Shown here piece after piece: positions 26,712 to 33,823 of a stretch of DNA of 64,000 nucleotides. Origin of the DNA: Herbinix luporum (GTDB lineage: Bacteria > Bacillota > Clostridia > Lachnospirales > Lachnospiraceae); NCBI RefSeq assembly GCF_900070325.1, contig NZ_LN879430.1:829001-893000 (forward strand), in the 5' to 3' direction. A program made the position numbers and the translations under genes. Position 1 is the first letter of the stretch. Each line of letters begins with the position of its first letter. The notes beneath the pieces are model-generated. The model was not told the DNA's origin. It did not search any database and saw only the letters and a list, made by a program, of their open reading frames with translations.

Positions 26712-27919
26712 TGAAATATTTTAAATTATTGGAAGAATGCTATTTGGTTAGTGGTGAAAAAGAAAGTGCTATATACAATATTTTGAGCGGGGACGTTTTT
26801 ATAGTTAATTCTGTTGAAAAAGAATTATTAGCACAGACAGAAAGTAATATACCGGTAATAGAGGCTTGTGAAAAAATAGGTTTAAAAATTGAAACTGCTA
26901 AAGCTTATTTAAATAATTTAATAGAGGCAAAACTAGGTAAGTATGCTGAAACACCCCTTACTGTAGAGAAGTTAGAATTGTTACCAAAATGGATGGAAAA
27001 AATATTTTTTAAATTACCTCCTGTTATCAATAGAGCAACTATTGAAATTGGAAATAGGTGCGATTTATCCTGTGATTTTTGTGGTTCAAAAAGTAAAATT
27101 AATAAGATGAAATGTCTAAGTTGTAATGGGGATGGAAATAATGAATTTATTGAGCTTAATATGGCCTATGAAATAATCGATATATTGGCCATATATAATT
27201 GTAAACAGATATATATAAAAGGTGGAAATTTACTTTTAGATTGGAATAAAGTTAAGAAAATTGTTGAGTATGCAATTAAGACTGGAATTAATAATATAGT
27301 ACTTAACATAGTATCAAGCATTAAAGACAATGAAATAATAGAGTATATAAAAGAGAAGAAGATTACTCTTATGGTGCAAAAATATATTAAGGAAGACTTT
27401 AATATATGGCAGCTATTTGATGAAGTTAAAATATATGAAGGTATAAATGTTACATATTTATTTTTAGCTGATTATAGAATTAAAAATGATGTTTATAATT
27501 TATACAAGTCATTAACAGAACATAATTTTCAGAATATTATGTTTGACTTTTTCGTTCCAAATGACAGGGAGTTAGTGCCTAAAGAGTATATAAAAGATCT
27601 TAGCAGGTTGCAACGAGTGTCTATGGAGAGTATCTCCATTAGCAAAAAATACAATCCTTGTTTTTTTCAAAGTTGCTTTTTTGATAATGAAGGCAATATA
27701 TATCCTTGTTCCGGATTAAGGGAATTTATGTATGGTAATATCAATAATATTTCGGCAACTTTTAAGGAAGAGAATTTAAATAAGTATTGGAAATTGAACA
27801 AGGACAGTTTAAGTGAATGTAAATCATGTGAGTTGAGATATGCTTGTGATGATTGTAGAGGATTAACATATGCTTTAACCAATGATCTTGATGGAAATAT
27901 ATTTTGTATAAAAAAATAG
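26711..27919 (+). CDS. Second radical SAM/SPASM maturase
   Basis: A 402-residue radical SAM protein overlapping the first maturase by one base (TAATG), so the two are translationally coupled. Residues 1-85 look like a small winged-helix PqqD/RRE-like leader-binding domain (inference from size and the DVFIVNSVEKELL pattern). C117/C121/C124 in CDLSCDFC bind the cluster. The usual GGE motif reads GGN (171-173, IKGGNLLLD), an unusual substitution in the SAM-binding strand. SPASM cysteines are C317, C322, C333, C370, C373, C379, C382 and about C399. It may form a different cross-link or act as partner and leader carrier for the first enzyme. Confidence 0.88.
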   Translation: MKYFKLLEECYLVSGEKESAIYNILSGDVFIVNSVEKELLAQTESNIPVIEACEKIGLKIETAKAYLNNLIEAKLGKYAETPLTVEKLELLPKWMEKIFFKLPPVINRATIEIGNRCDLSCDFCGSKSKINKMKCLSCNGDGNNEFIELNMAYEIIDILAIYNCKQIYIKGGNLLLDWNKVKKIVEYAIKTGINNIVLNIVSSIKDNEIIEYIKEKKITLMVQKYIKEDFNIWQLFDEVKIYEGINVTYLFLADYRIKNDVYNLYKSLTEHNFQNIMFDFFVPNDRELVPKEYIKDLSRLQRVSMESISISKKYNPCFFQSCFFDNEGNIYPCSGLREFMYGNINNISATFKEENLNKYWKLNKDSLSECKSCELRYACDDCRGLTYALTNDLDGNIFCIKK

Positions 27920-27963
27920 AGCTTTATTTTTTAATACAAGATTAGTTAAGGAGAGCGTATAAA

Positions 27964-28875
27964 TTGAGTGAAATTATTAGATTTAATAATGTAGTTAAAA
28001 AATTTGATGATAAAATAGTTTTAGATGATATCTCTTTTTCTATTGATCAAGGAGATATATTCGGATATTTAGGACCTAATGGAGCAGGTAAGACAACAAC
28101 TATAAGAATGATGTTAGGTATCTTACAACCTAATGAAGGAAATATTGTGATGTGCAATATGAATAGTAACAGTGCTAAATTAAGAAAAAAAATAGGCTTT
28201 TGTCTGGATGATGAAGGACTATATCCAGATCTTACGGCCAATGAGAATATGGAGTTTTATGATAGGATTTATAATTCAGCTAAAGACAGAAAAAAACGTA
28301 TCTCCAATTTGTTAGAGATGTTTCAAATCGAAGAGTATGGAGATAAACTAGTATCCGAATTCTCAAAAGGAATGAAAAGGCGATTAGGACTAGCGAAAGC
28401 ATTAATAAATAAACCAGAAATACTAATTTTGGACGAGCCTACCAATGGCTTGGATCCTGATGGACAGTTTTTAATAAAAAAAATTTTTAGAAGTATTGCA
28501 AAAGAAACTACTATATTTTTCAGTTCACATAATTTGAGTGATGTAGAAGATATTTGTACTAAGGTAGCAATTATAAAAAGAAAACTTTTGTATTGTGACA
28601 AGATATCAAATATATCCAGTGCCACACAGGAGGTAATCATTATCAGTAGTAAGGATAGTGATTATATAAATATATATAAAGAGTTTATCGCTAATTATAA
28701 AATAAAAAATTATGAGATAGTTGACAATAAATTAAACATTACAATTACTACAGATCAAAAGGACGAGATGATACGAAATATTCTAAACCAAGGTTTAAAT
28801 ATTGACAGTGTATATCAAATAAAGAATAAAATCGAAAATTTATATTTTGATTTGTTAAAAGGAGAGAGTAAATAG
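27964..28875 (+). CDS. ABC transporter ATP-binding protein of the RiPP locus
   Basis: A 303-residue ABC ATPase. Walker A is GPNGAGKTT (near residues 37-45), the signature is EFSKGMKRR (variant of LSGGQ) and Walker B is ILILDEPTNGLDP, followed by an H-loop in SSHNLSDVE. About 80 C-terminal residues beyond the core are typical of ABC-2/bacitracin-type exporters (CcmA-like). It starts at TTG with a GGAGAG site. The permease gene begins one base after its stop, so together they make an ABC-2 exporter. Placed between the maturases and the precursor, it would export the peptide or give self-immunity. Confidence 0.92.
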   Translation: MSEIIRFNNVVKKFDDKIVLDDISFSIDQGDIFGYLGPNGAGKTTTIRMMLGILQPNEGNIVMCNMNSNSAKLRKKIGFCLDDEGLYPDLTANENMEFYDRIYNSAKDRKKRISNLLEMFQIEEYGDKLVSEFSKGMKRRLGLAKALINKPEILILDEPTNGLDPDGQFLIKKIFRSIAKETTIFFSSHNLSDVEDICTKVAIIKRKLLYCDKISNISSATQEVIIISSKDSDYINIYKEFIANYKIKNYEIVDNKLNITITTDQKDEMIRNILNQGLNIDSVYQIKNKIENLYFDLLKGESK

Positions 28876-28876
28876 A

Positions 28877-29578
28877 ATGACCAGCTCAGTAAGTGCAATT
28901 ATTTGGAAAGAACTTAAATCAGCCAAACATAGGAGAAAGCAAATAATTGTAAACTCATGTTCAATATTTGTATTCATTACCATAGTAGCAGTAGCAAGAT
29001 TATTAGGAATAAAAACTACAGTCGGTATTACCGATACAATGGCAATCAATATGGTAATATACATTTCTGTTACAGGTACCTATATGGGATTGTTGGCACT
29101 TTTAAGATTTTGGCAAGAGAAAAGTAATCGTACAATAGAAACATTGTTATCCTTGCCGATTGGTACAATTACTATAATGCTATCAAAGTCTGTGGTTCCA
29201 ATCTTATTAGGAATTATTATTGGATTAATAGATGCAGTGGCAGCAGCGGTTATTATGAGCATTTTATATAATAAGTTAATTTTATCGGTAGCTATGTTTT
29301 TAGCACCGGTCATTTTTGGGATATTTGTAGGTATACCATATTGCTTTATAAACGGATACTCTATGTGGTGTGTTAGCCTTACATACTCAAAGCTTATGCA
29401 AGGTATATCTAGTATAGCATATGTGGCATTAATAACTGTAATGTTTACCAACTATAACGTTCATTATATGACAATTTTAAAGGTTGTTATGGGAGGAGCA
29501 GGTATTTTATTTTTATTAGCAATATACTTTGCTTATCGTGTAAATAAGGAGAGAATAGTTTTGAATTTATTAGATTAA
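28877..29578 (+). CDS. ABC-2-type permease of the RiPP locus
   Basis: A 233-residue membrane protein with about six hydrophobic helices, starting one base after the ATPase stop and preceded by GGAGAGAG within that gene. There is no ATPase or peptidase domain. The sequence has the loose character of ABC-2 permeases (IIWKELKSAKHRRKQIIVN at the N terminus, RTIETLLSLPI after the second helix). It forms the membrane half of the exporter or immunity pump. The family is assigned mainly from context and topology. Confidence 0.8.
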   Translation: MTSSVSAIIWKELKSAKHRRKQIIVNSCSIFVFITIVAVARLLGIKTTVGITDTMAINMVIYISVTGTYMGLLALLRFWQEKSNRTIETLLSLPIGTITIMLSKSVVPILLGIIIGLIDAVAAAVIMSILYNKLILSVAMFLAPVIFGIFVGIPYCFINGYSMWCVSLTYSKLMQGISSIAYVALITVMFTNYNVHYMTILKVVMGGAGILFLLAIYFAYRVNKERIVLNLLD

Positions 29579-29586
29579 ACAGATAT

Positions 29587-29610
29587 AAGTTCTATAATTT
29601 TATAGAATTT
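29587..29610 (+). other. Hairpin just upstream of the precursor ribosome site
   Basis: An 11-base stem, AAGTTCTATAA with TTATAGAATTT around a TT loop, followed by an A-run and AAAGGAGG at 29623-29630. It could be an mRNA 5'-end processing or stabilising site that lets precursor mRNA accumulate beyond the upstream enzymes. Function inferred. Confidence 0.5.
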
Positions 29611-29638
29611 ATAAAAAAAAAGAAAGGAGGATAAAAGT

Positions 29639-29839
29639 ATGAAGCCAATTAATGTAATGAATGGATGGTCTTGGAGTAACTTTATCTGTGGAGCATTTTG
29701 TGGTATTACAGGAGGTGCCTGTGCTCTAGCTGGATGTGCAGTAGATGGACCTTCTCCTATAGCTGATGCAACTTTATTGAAGCTAAGTGTTGGTGGTGGT
29801 GTTGCTGCATCAGCATTTGTTGGTGGACTTGCAGGCTAA
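29639..29839 (+). CDS. Cysteine-rich RiPP precursor peptide (sactipeptide-like)
   Basis: A 66-residue peptide behind a strong AAAGGAGG site. Residues 1-16 carry two Trp and no Cys and may be the leader. Four cysteines follow at 17, 21, 28 and 33 (spacings 3, 6, 4) in a Gly/Ala-rich stretch, then CAVDGPSP (33-40), close to CLVDGPIP of subtilosin A. The C-terminal half has no Cys but is rich in Ala, Gly, Val, Leu and Thr, as expected of thioether acceptor residues, ending GGLAG. This N-terminal-donor, C-terminal-acceptor layout is that of subtilosin, thuricin CD and thurincin H. Only one precursor was found, for two maturases. Leader cleavage site, cyclisation and activity are unknown. Confidence 0.85.
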   Translation: MKPINVMNGWSWSNFICGAFCGITGGACALAGCAVDGPSPIADATLLKLSVGGGVAASAFVGGLAG

Positions 29840-29856
29840 TCTATGCATAAGGAAGA

Positions 29857-29899
29857 AAAGAATAAATAGCTTGAATTTGATTCAAGCTATTTATTCTTT
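29857..29899 (+). terminator. Terminator after the RiPP precursor
   Basis: A perfect 19-base stem, AAAGAATAAATAGCTTGAA with its complement at 29881-29899 and a 5-base loop. The right arm is itself T-rich. Confidence 0.85.
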
Positions 29900-30029
29900 C
29901 TAATATATACAAGTAAGTCCTTACCCCATAGATGAAATAAAATCCCTAGGTTTAATTAATTATGGGCATGCAAAAGATAATTTCACCTATTGAGTTTGGT
30001 GATTTTTAGAAAGAAGGGTAAAGAGTTAA

Positions 30030-30842
30030 ATGAAAAGAAAACTTAGCATACTTCTAACAGCTATATTTGCTGTGTTGATATATATAATAATTCAGTCAGG
30101 GGTTCAATTTATATATACCTTTGTGATATATTTTCAAAATATATCCCATGATACAGAATTGTCAGGGGCTGCTTTAAAAGCAATTTTTAGTATGAAACAG
30201 AAGAAGGAGCTATTATCACTGGTTGCTATTATTTTAACTAGCATTATTTTTTATTATAAATACTATAAAGATAATACTATTAGAAAAATTGCGAATATTA
30301 CTTTAAAAAAATGCGGTATAAAGCAAATCATTCATATGATTATTACAGGTATTTCAGTTACAGTATTATTATACATGATTATGCTATTCTTGTTAGAACA
30401 AGGGATGGTTCCAAATGAGGAAATAAACTTAATGGAAATGTCACAATCTAACCTAATATTAGCTGTTATTACTGTAGGAGTTATAGTACCGATTTTTGAA
30501 GAATTATTATTCCGTGGATTAGTTTATGGGTCTTTTAAGCACATTTTTAATCCTTGGTTAGCAATTACTATTCAGGGTGCAATTTTTGCATTTATTCATA
30601 AAAGTGGAGTACAATGTGTATATACATTTCTTTTGGGCATCATTGTAGCCTTATACTATCATTGGAATAAAAATATGATCTATTGTTTTGTTATACATAT
30701 TATTTTTAATATATTTGGTACCTATATTTTACCGTATTTCTTTTGGTCAAAAGATAAAATAATATTTTTTACCGTAACTGCATCAATACTATTTATCGTT
30801 AGTTTACTATGGCAAAGAAAGTTAATAGATGTAACCCAATGA
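30030..30842 (+). CDS. CPBP-family intramembrane glutamic protease (Abi/CAAX-like)
   Basis: A 270-residue membrane protein with about eight helices. The CPBP catalytic motifs are intact: EELLFR (Glu157, Glu158 and Arg162), FAFIH (His190) and HIIFN (His223, Asn227). Members in bacteriocin loci act as immunity proteins or mature leaders. Weak GAAAGAAGGG site before the ATG. It follows the precursor beyond a terminator in the same direction, so it may be separately expressed. A role in immunity or leader removal is inferred from position. Confidence 0.9.
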   Translation: MKRKLSILLTAIFAVLIYIIIQSGVQFIYTFVIYFQNISHDTELSGAALKAIFSMKQKKELLSLVAIILTSIIFYYKYYKDNTIRKIANITLKKCGIKQIIHMIITGISVTVLLYMIMLFLLEQGMVPNEEINLMEMSQSNLILAVITVGVIVPIFEELLFRGLVYGSFKHIFNPWLAITIQGAIFAFIHKSGVQCVYTFLLGIIVALYYHWNKNMIYCFVIHIIFNIFGTYILPYFFWSKDKIIFFTVTASILFIVSLLWQRKLIDVTQ

Positions 30843-30916
30843 ATTAGAAGTTCTTAATTTTAATAATTATTAATATAGCCTTTTGCTATGAGTTTATATA
30901 TCAAGGAGGTAGGATA

Positions 30917-31105
30917 ATGGATAATGGTTTTATTTGTAAAGACTGTGGTTCTAATGATAAGAAAGAAGGGCTAATTAGTCGTTCTAATGTTGTATCACTA
31001 AAGGCAAAAACAATAACAAATGGATCCATGATAAAAGTTACATTTTGCGCTAAATGCGGCGTGATTCAAAAGATGCAGGTATTGGATGTAGATAAAATCA
31101 AATAA
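30917..31105 (+). CDS. Small zinc-ribbon protein
   Basis: A 62-residue protein with two CXXC knuckles (CKDC near residues 7-10, CAKC near 44-47), the pattern of a one-zinc ribbon. Between them is a short basic beta-rich stretch. There is no membrane segment. An AAGGAGG site lies five bases before the ATG. Similar small ribbons occur widely as regulators or chaperones; nothing shows the partner. It follows the CPBP gene co-directionally, within the accessory island. Confidence 0.75.
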   Translation: MDNGFICKDCGSNDKKEGLISRSNVVSLKAKTITNGSMIKVTFCAKCGVIQKMQVLDVDKIK

Positions 31106-31121
31106 TTGCTGTTAAAAACTG

Positions 31122-31160
31122 ATACGGACATGGTGCATATCTTAGCACTATGTCCGTATT
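31122..31160 (+). terminator. Terminator-like hairpin, related to that at 32615
   Basis: ATACGGACAT (31122-31131) pairs with ATGTCCGTAT (31150-31159), with an inner GGTGC/GCAC pair; the T-tail is weak. GGAYATGGTGCAT and the GTCCGTRTTC arm recur at 32615-32654. Confidence 0.65.
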
Positions 31161-31224
31161 CATCCTTTGAATATATGTATTATTGCATTTTTTTGCTCGT
31201 TGCGCTAAACTATAGATAATAATT

Positions 31225-31278
31225 GGGGTATGTGTCCCCAAACACATACTTAAGGAAGCCAGAGAAATCTGGCTTTCT
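31225..31278 (+). other. Two tandem hairpins in the gap before 31334
   Basis: GTATGTGT with ACACATAC (31229-31249), then AAGGAAGCCAGA with TCTGGCTTTCTT (31252-31279). The second ends in a T/C-rich tail and may be a terminator. They could belong to a small RNA, or be the leader of the membrane-protein gene that follows. Nothing else is seen between 31160 and 31334. Confidence 0.45.
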
Positions 31279-31333
31279 TACACAACTCTATTATTCCAAA
31301 GATAAAGGATATTGTAAGAGATGAGGAGATTCA

Positions 31334-31810
31334 GTGCAGAAGAAGTATGATTATTATAAACAATACCCAAAGAGCAGAAGAAATACAGTAATTCTTTCAA
31401 TCTTATCCATCCTGTTTATTAATCTATGCTTAATCATATCTAATTTTCATATTGGCTTTATGATTTTTGCTCTTGTATTTAATCTTATGTTCATAGGGAT
31501 AATTTTTAATGTACATAAAAATCAGATTATAATTTTTGATGAGCAGAAGATTACAATTCAATGGTATTCCTTATTTAAAAATATCAATACTACAGTATCA
31601 GCCGTCCAGATTAATAAAATACAGTTTAAAGTATTTGTAGATAGAGATAGAAAAAGCTCCATGCATCAGATTATTATAAATATAAAAAATAAAAAGCCTA
31701 TTAAACTAACTGTTATACCGGCTCAATATTACGATTTAATGGAATACTTTAAGGAGTTTTGTGATACTAATTTTATTAATTTAGTTGGTTATGTAAAAGA
31801 TGATGATTAA
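31334..31810 (+). CDS. Membrane protein with PH-like C-terminal domain
   Basis: A 158-residue protein. Two adjacent membrane helices (about residues 18-38 and 42-60) are followed by a cytoplasmic beta-rich segment (QIIIFDEQKITIQWYSLFK...TVSAVQINKIQFKVFVDR...QIIINIKNKKPIKLTVIP) resembling bacterial PH/YcxB-like domains. It starts at GTG with an AGGAG site seven bases upstream. The function is unknown; small membrane proteins of this kind beside bacteriocin loci are sometimes immunity factors, but nothing here proves it. Its stop is close to an NlpC/P60 remnant on the other strand. Confidence 0.75.
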   Translation: MQKKYDYYKQYPKSRRNTVILSILSILFINLCLIISNFHIGFMIFALVFNLMFIGIIFNVHKNQIIIFDEQKITIQWYSLFKNINTTVSAVQINKIQFKVFVDRDRKSSMHQIIINIKNKKPIKLTVIPAQYYDLMEYFKEFCDTNFINLVGYVKDDD

Positions 31811-31816
31811 GCTAGT

Positions 31817-31969
31817 TCCTCCTCTTACATAAGGGTTACCTTTAAATTTTAGAGCATAATCGACTATTTCAGCTCTTATTGATGAGTTATCCTTGCCAGA
31901 TTTTTTTGATGTTATGGATAGTTTAAGTTTATATTTGTTTTTTATATATTTTAAATTCATACCTACCAT
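31817..31969 (-). pseudogene. Remnant of an NlpC/P60 peptidoglycan hydrolase
   Basis: Minus-strand reading gives SSIRAEIVDYALKFKGNP then YVRGGTS, which matches the start of NlpC/P60 domains (VDYALKFVGNPYVWGGTSL-type) just before the catalytic Cys. The reading then runs into unrelated residues and stops. The catalytic Cys, His and third residue are absent, and the upstream part (MVGMNLKYIKNKY) has no signal peptide. So this is the broken left part of a wall hydrolase gene, cut near the end of the convergent gene 31334-31810. Confidence 0.72.
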
Positions 31970-32167
31970 CTCCTTCTTATAAATGATAAAATTAAAAGAA
32001 ACATAAATAGTGTTGATATTATCTTATGAACTTCTACAAAATAAGTTACAAATCGACAATGCACTAAGGAAAGGATTATGTAGAATTAAATTGTTACTTG
32101 TTATTGAGCTAGGAGTTTATATTAATTTATATCCTCCAATAATTTGACCCTATCTTTCTTAAATTCG

Positions 32168-32196
32168 TTGAAGTACAAGTAATAATATGGTAATAT
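32168..32196 (+). promoter_or_regulatory. Promoter upstream of the cutA pseudogene
   Basis: TTGAAG (32168-32173), 17 bases, TAATAT (32191-32196). The rest of 31970-32274 shows nothing else convincing. Confidence 0.5.
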
Positions 32197-32274
32197 GCAT
32201 TTAAAAACTGCACTAAAATACAAATGCTAGCTGATACTTGTAAATGGATTATAAATTATAAAGGTGGTATATAG

Positions 32275-32594
32275 ATGAGCAAATATGGAATCGTACTAAC
32301 AACATTTGAAAACGAAGAGCAGGCAAAGCCTATAATATCAGAAATTTTAACTAGTAAACTAGCAGCATGTGTACAGGAAATTAAGATAAAAAGTCACTAT
32401 ACATGGAAGGATAACTTTGTCATGAAGATGAGCTATTAGTTTTACTTAAGACTAAAAAAGAATTATATCCTCAGTTGGAGAAGAAACTCATAGAAATTCA
32501 TCCTTATGAGACAGCTGAAATCTTGTTTGTTGATGTAGAAAGTGGAAGTAAAGCATATTTAGCATGGATAGATAAACAAACAAAAGAGATGTAA
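32275..32594 (+). pseudogene. cutA: cutA divalent-cation tolerance protein, frameshifted
   Basis: A start ATG behind AAAGGTGG opens a CutA-like reading (YGIVLTTFENEEQAKPIIS, LTSKLAACVQEI, SHYTWKD), which ends at a stop at 32437-32439. In the frame one base back it continues as CHEDELLVLLKTKKELYPQL, IHPYETAEI and AYLAWIDKQTKEM to 32594. These are consecutive parts of one CutA family trimeric metal-binding protein (CutA1). The switch lies around 32410-32420, consistent with one deleted base. The gene is therefore non-functional unless frameshifting or a sequencing error is involved. Confidence 0.85.
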
Positions 32595-32614
32595 ATGAAG
32601 TATTGAAAATACAG

Positions 32615-32660
32615 ACACGGATATGGTGCATTATTGTTGGTACAGTGTCCGTGTTCTTTA
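32615..32660 (+). terminator. Terminator after the cutA pseudogene
   Basis: ACACGGATATGGTGC (32615-32629) pairs, with one mismatch and several wobbles, to the strand ending GTCCGTGT (32654), followed by TCTTTA. It is a relative of the hairpin at 31122. Confidence 0.75.
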
Positions 32661-32791
32661 TTACCAACCAATATTAAAATAATACAGAATAATTGCAAAA
32701 AAGTGCTATAATATGCTAAAAAGGGTTACAATTGATACTTGACTTAAAATGTCAAATGACGCAGAATATAGGAATAAAATGCTATATTATG

Positions 32792-32821
32792 TTGTGATAT
32801 AAAAATATATAAGAATATAAT
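32792..32821 (+). promoter_or_regulatory. Candidate promoter for the DUF4279 gene
   Basis: TTGTGA (32792-32797), 18 bases, TATAAT (32816-32821). It is the main feature seen in the 310-base gap 32661-32970, besides a short TTGAC/GTCAA inverted repeat near 32740. Confidence 0.5.
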
Positions 32822-32970
32822 TTTGGCAGTATAATTCGCTTTATTATAGACTTTATAGATACCTATAACTGTAGAATATTATCCACGGATTTATACAGAA
32901 AGTATATTTAAGCTAATATTCTGATATGATCGGTTAACTTCAAACATATTTAAGAAAAGTGAGGTGTGCT

Positions 32971-33384
32971 ATGAAGCCTAGAATAATTGCAAAACTCATA
33001 TTATATTTTGAGAAAGATTTCGACATTGAGAATATTAATGAACTAGTACAGCTACTTCCATCTGTTTCAAAAAGAATATCTAGCAGCAATTTAAATCCTA
33101 TTAATAGGATGCATAATAGTGGATTTTTGGAGATTCAATCAGATGAAATTGAAAGCTATGATGTAGTGGATGCTCAAAATGCGTTACTAAGTCTAACTCA
33201 CAATCATTTGGATAACATAAAACATGCTATCGAAAAGTATGATGGTGAGGCTATTTATAGGTTTTTCATAAGCATAAATGAAGACAATTTTCCGGCACTT
33301 ATGTTTGATGAAGAATTTTTATCTGATGTTAATTATTTGAATTCTAAATTAGATATAGTATTCACCACATATCAGGGTATCTAA
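32971..33384 (+). CDS. DUF4279-like protein
   Basis: A 137-residue cytoplasmic protein. N-terminal KLILYFEKDFDIENINELVQ and C-terminal FLSDVNYLNSKLDIVFTTY resemble the two ends of DUF4279 proteins. The start is ATG 32971 after GTGAGGTG; the frame is open four codons further. Function unknown. Some DUF4279 proteins lie in mobile or toxin-antitoxin regions, which fits the island but proves nothing. A micro-ORF with a broken start follows 50 bases later. Confidence 0.65.
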   Translation: MKPRIIAKLILYFEKDFDIENINELVQLLPSVSKRISSSNLNPINRMHNSGFLEIQSDEIESYDVVDAQNALLSLTHNHLDNIKHAIEKYDGEAIYRFFISINEDNFPALMFDEEFLSDVNYLNSKLDIVFTTYQGI

Positions 33385-33434
33385 ACGAATAAATTATTGA
33401 TTGTGATATTTCTTTAGAAATGGGAAGGAGAATA

Positions 33435-33506
33435 ATGTAAGTATTTGAAGAATTTAACGGTGAAGCTGATGAGTTTTTAGAAGCAGTAGAAGAGGGTTAC
33501 CTATAA
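33435..33506 (+). pseudogene. Remnant micro-ORF with a stop at codon 2
   Basis: GGAAGGAG is followed by ATG, then TAA in frame, then VFEEFNGEADEFLEAVEEGY and a stop. A good ribosome site in front of a coding-looking but interrupted stretch suggests a decayed gene or a truncated C-terminal end of a small protein. No family is recognised. Confidence 0.35.
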
Positions 33507-33523
33507 TATATAACTTTTAAAAA

Positions 33524-33590
33524 AAATTAGGCTGGAGCTTTATAATACTGAATTAGTATTGTTAAAGCTGCGGCTTAATTTATTTTTCTT
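33524..33590 (+). terminator. Long hairpin terminator closing the island
   Basis: AAATTAGGCTGGAGCTTTAT (33524 on) pairs imperfectly with the strand ending CGGCTTAATTT (33581), then ATTTTTCTT. It is the likely 3' end of transcription from the DUF4279 gene. Confidence 0.7.
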
Positions 33591-33648
33591 TACAAAAATC
33601 TATTTTAGCCTATAATTAATTATGATTGTTGATATATGTCCTCATGGT

Positions 33649-33678
33649 TTGACCGGATTTTAAATATATTTTTATAAG
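33649..33678 (+). promoter_or_regulatory. Candidate promoter for murE
   Basis: TTGACC (33649-33654), 18 bases, TATAAG (33673-33678). The resulting leader is about 140 bases and contains an open coding-like frame (33690-33803) without a start codon. Confidence 0.45.
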
Positions 33679-33823
33679 ACAGATATATTTAGTATAAAGA
33701 AAAATATCCTATACATATAGATTCATCAAAAAAAGCATTATTTGCAATAAGCTTAACAGAAAATGCAACAGATTATGTAAATATTGAGAGTATAATAAAG
33801 TAAAAACCATAGGAGGATAATTT

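Noticed and set aside
33690..33803. Coding-looking stretch before murE (ends LTENATDYVNIESIIK)
   Set aside because: No start codon and no family match; too short to call even as a pseudogene, so only mentioned with the murE promoter.
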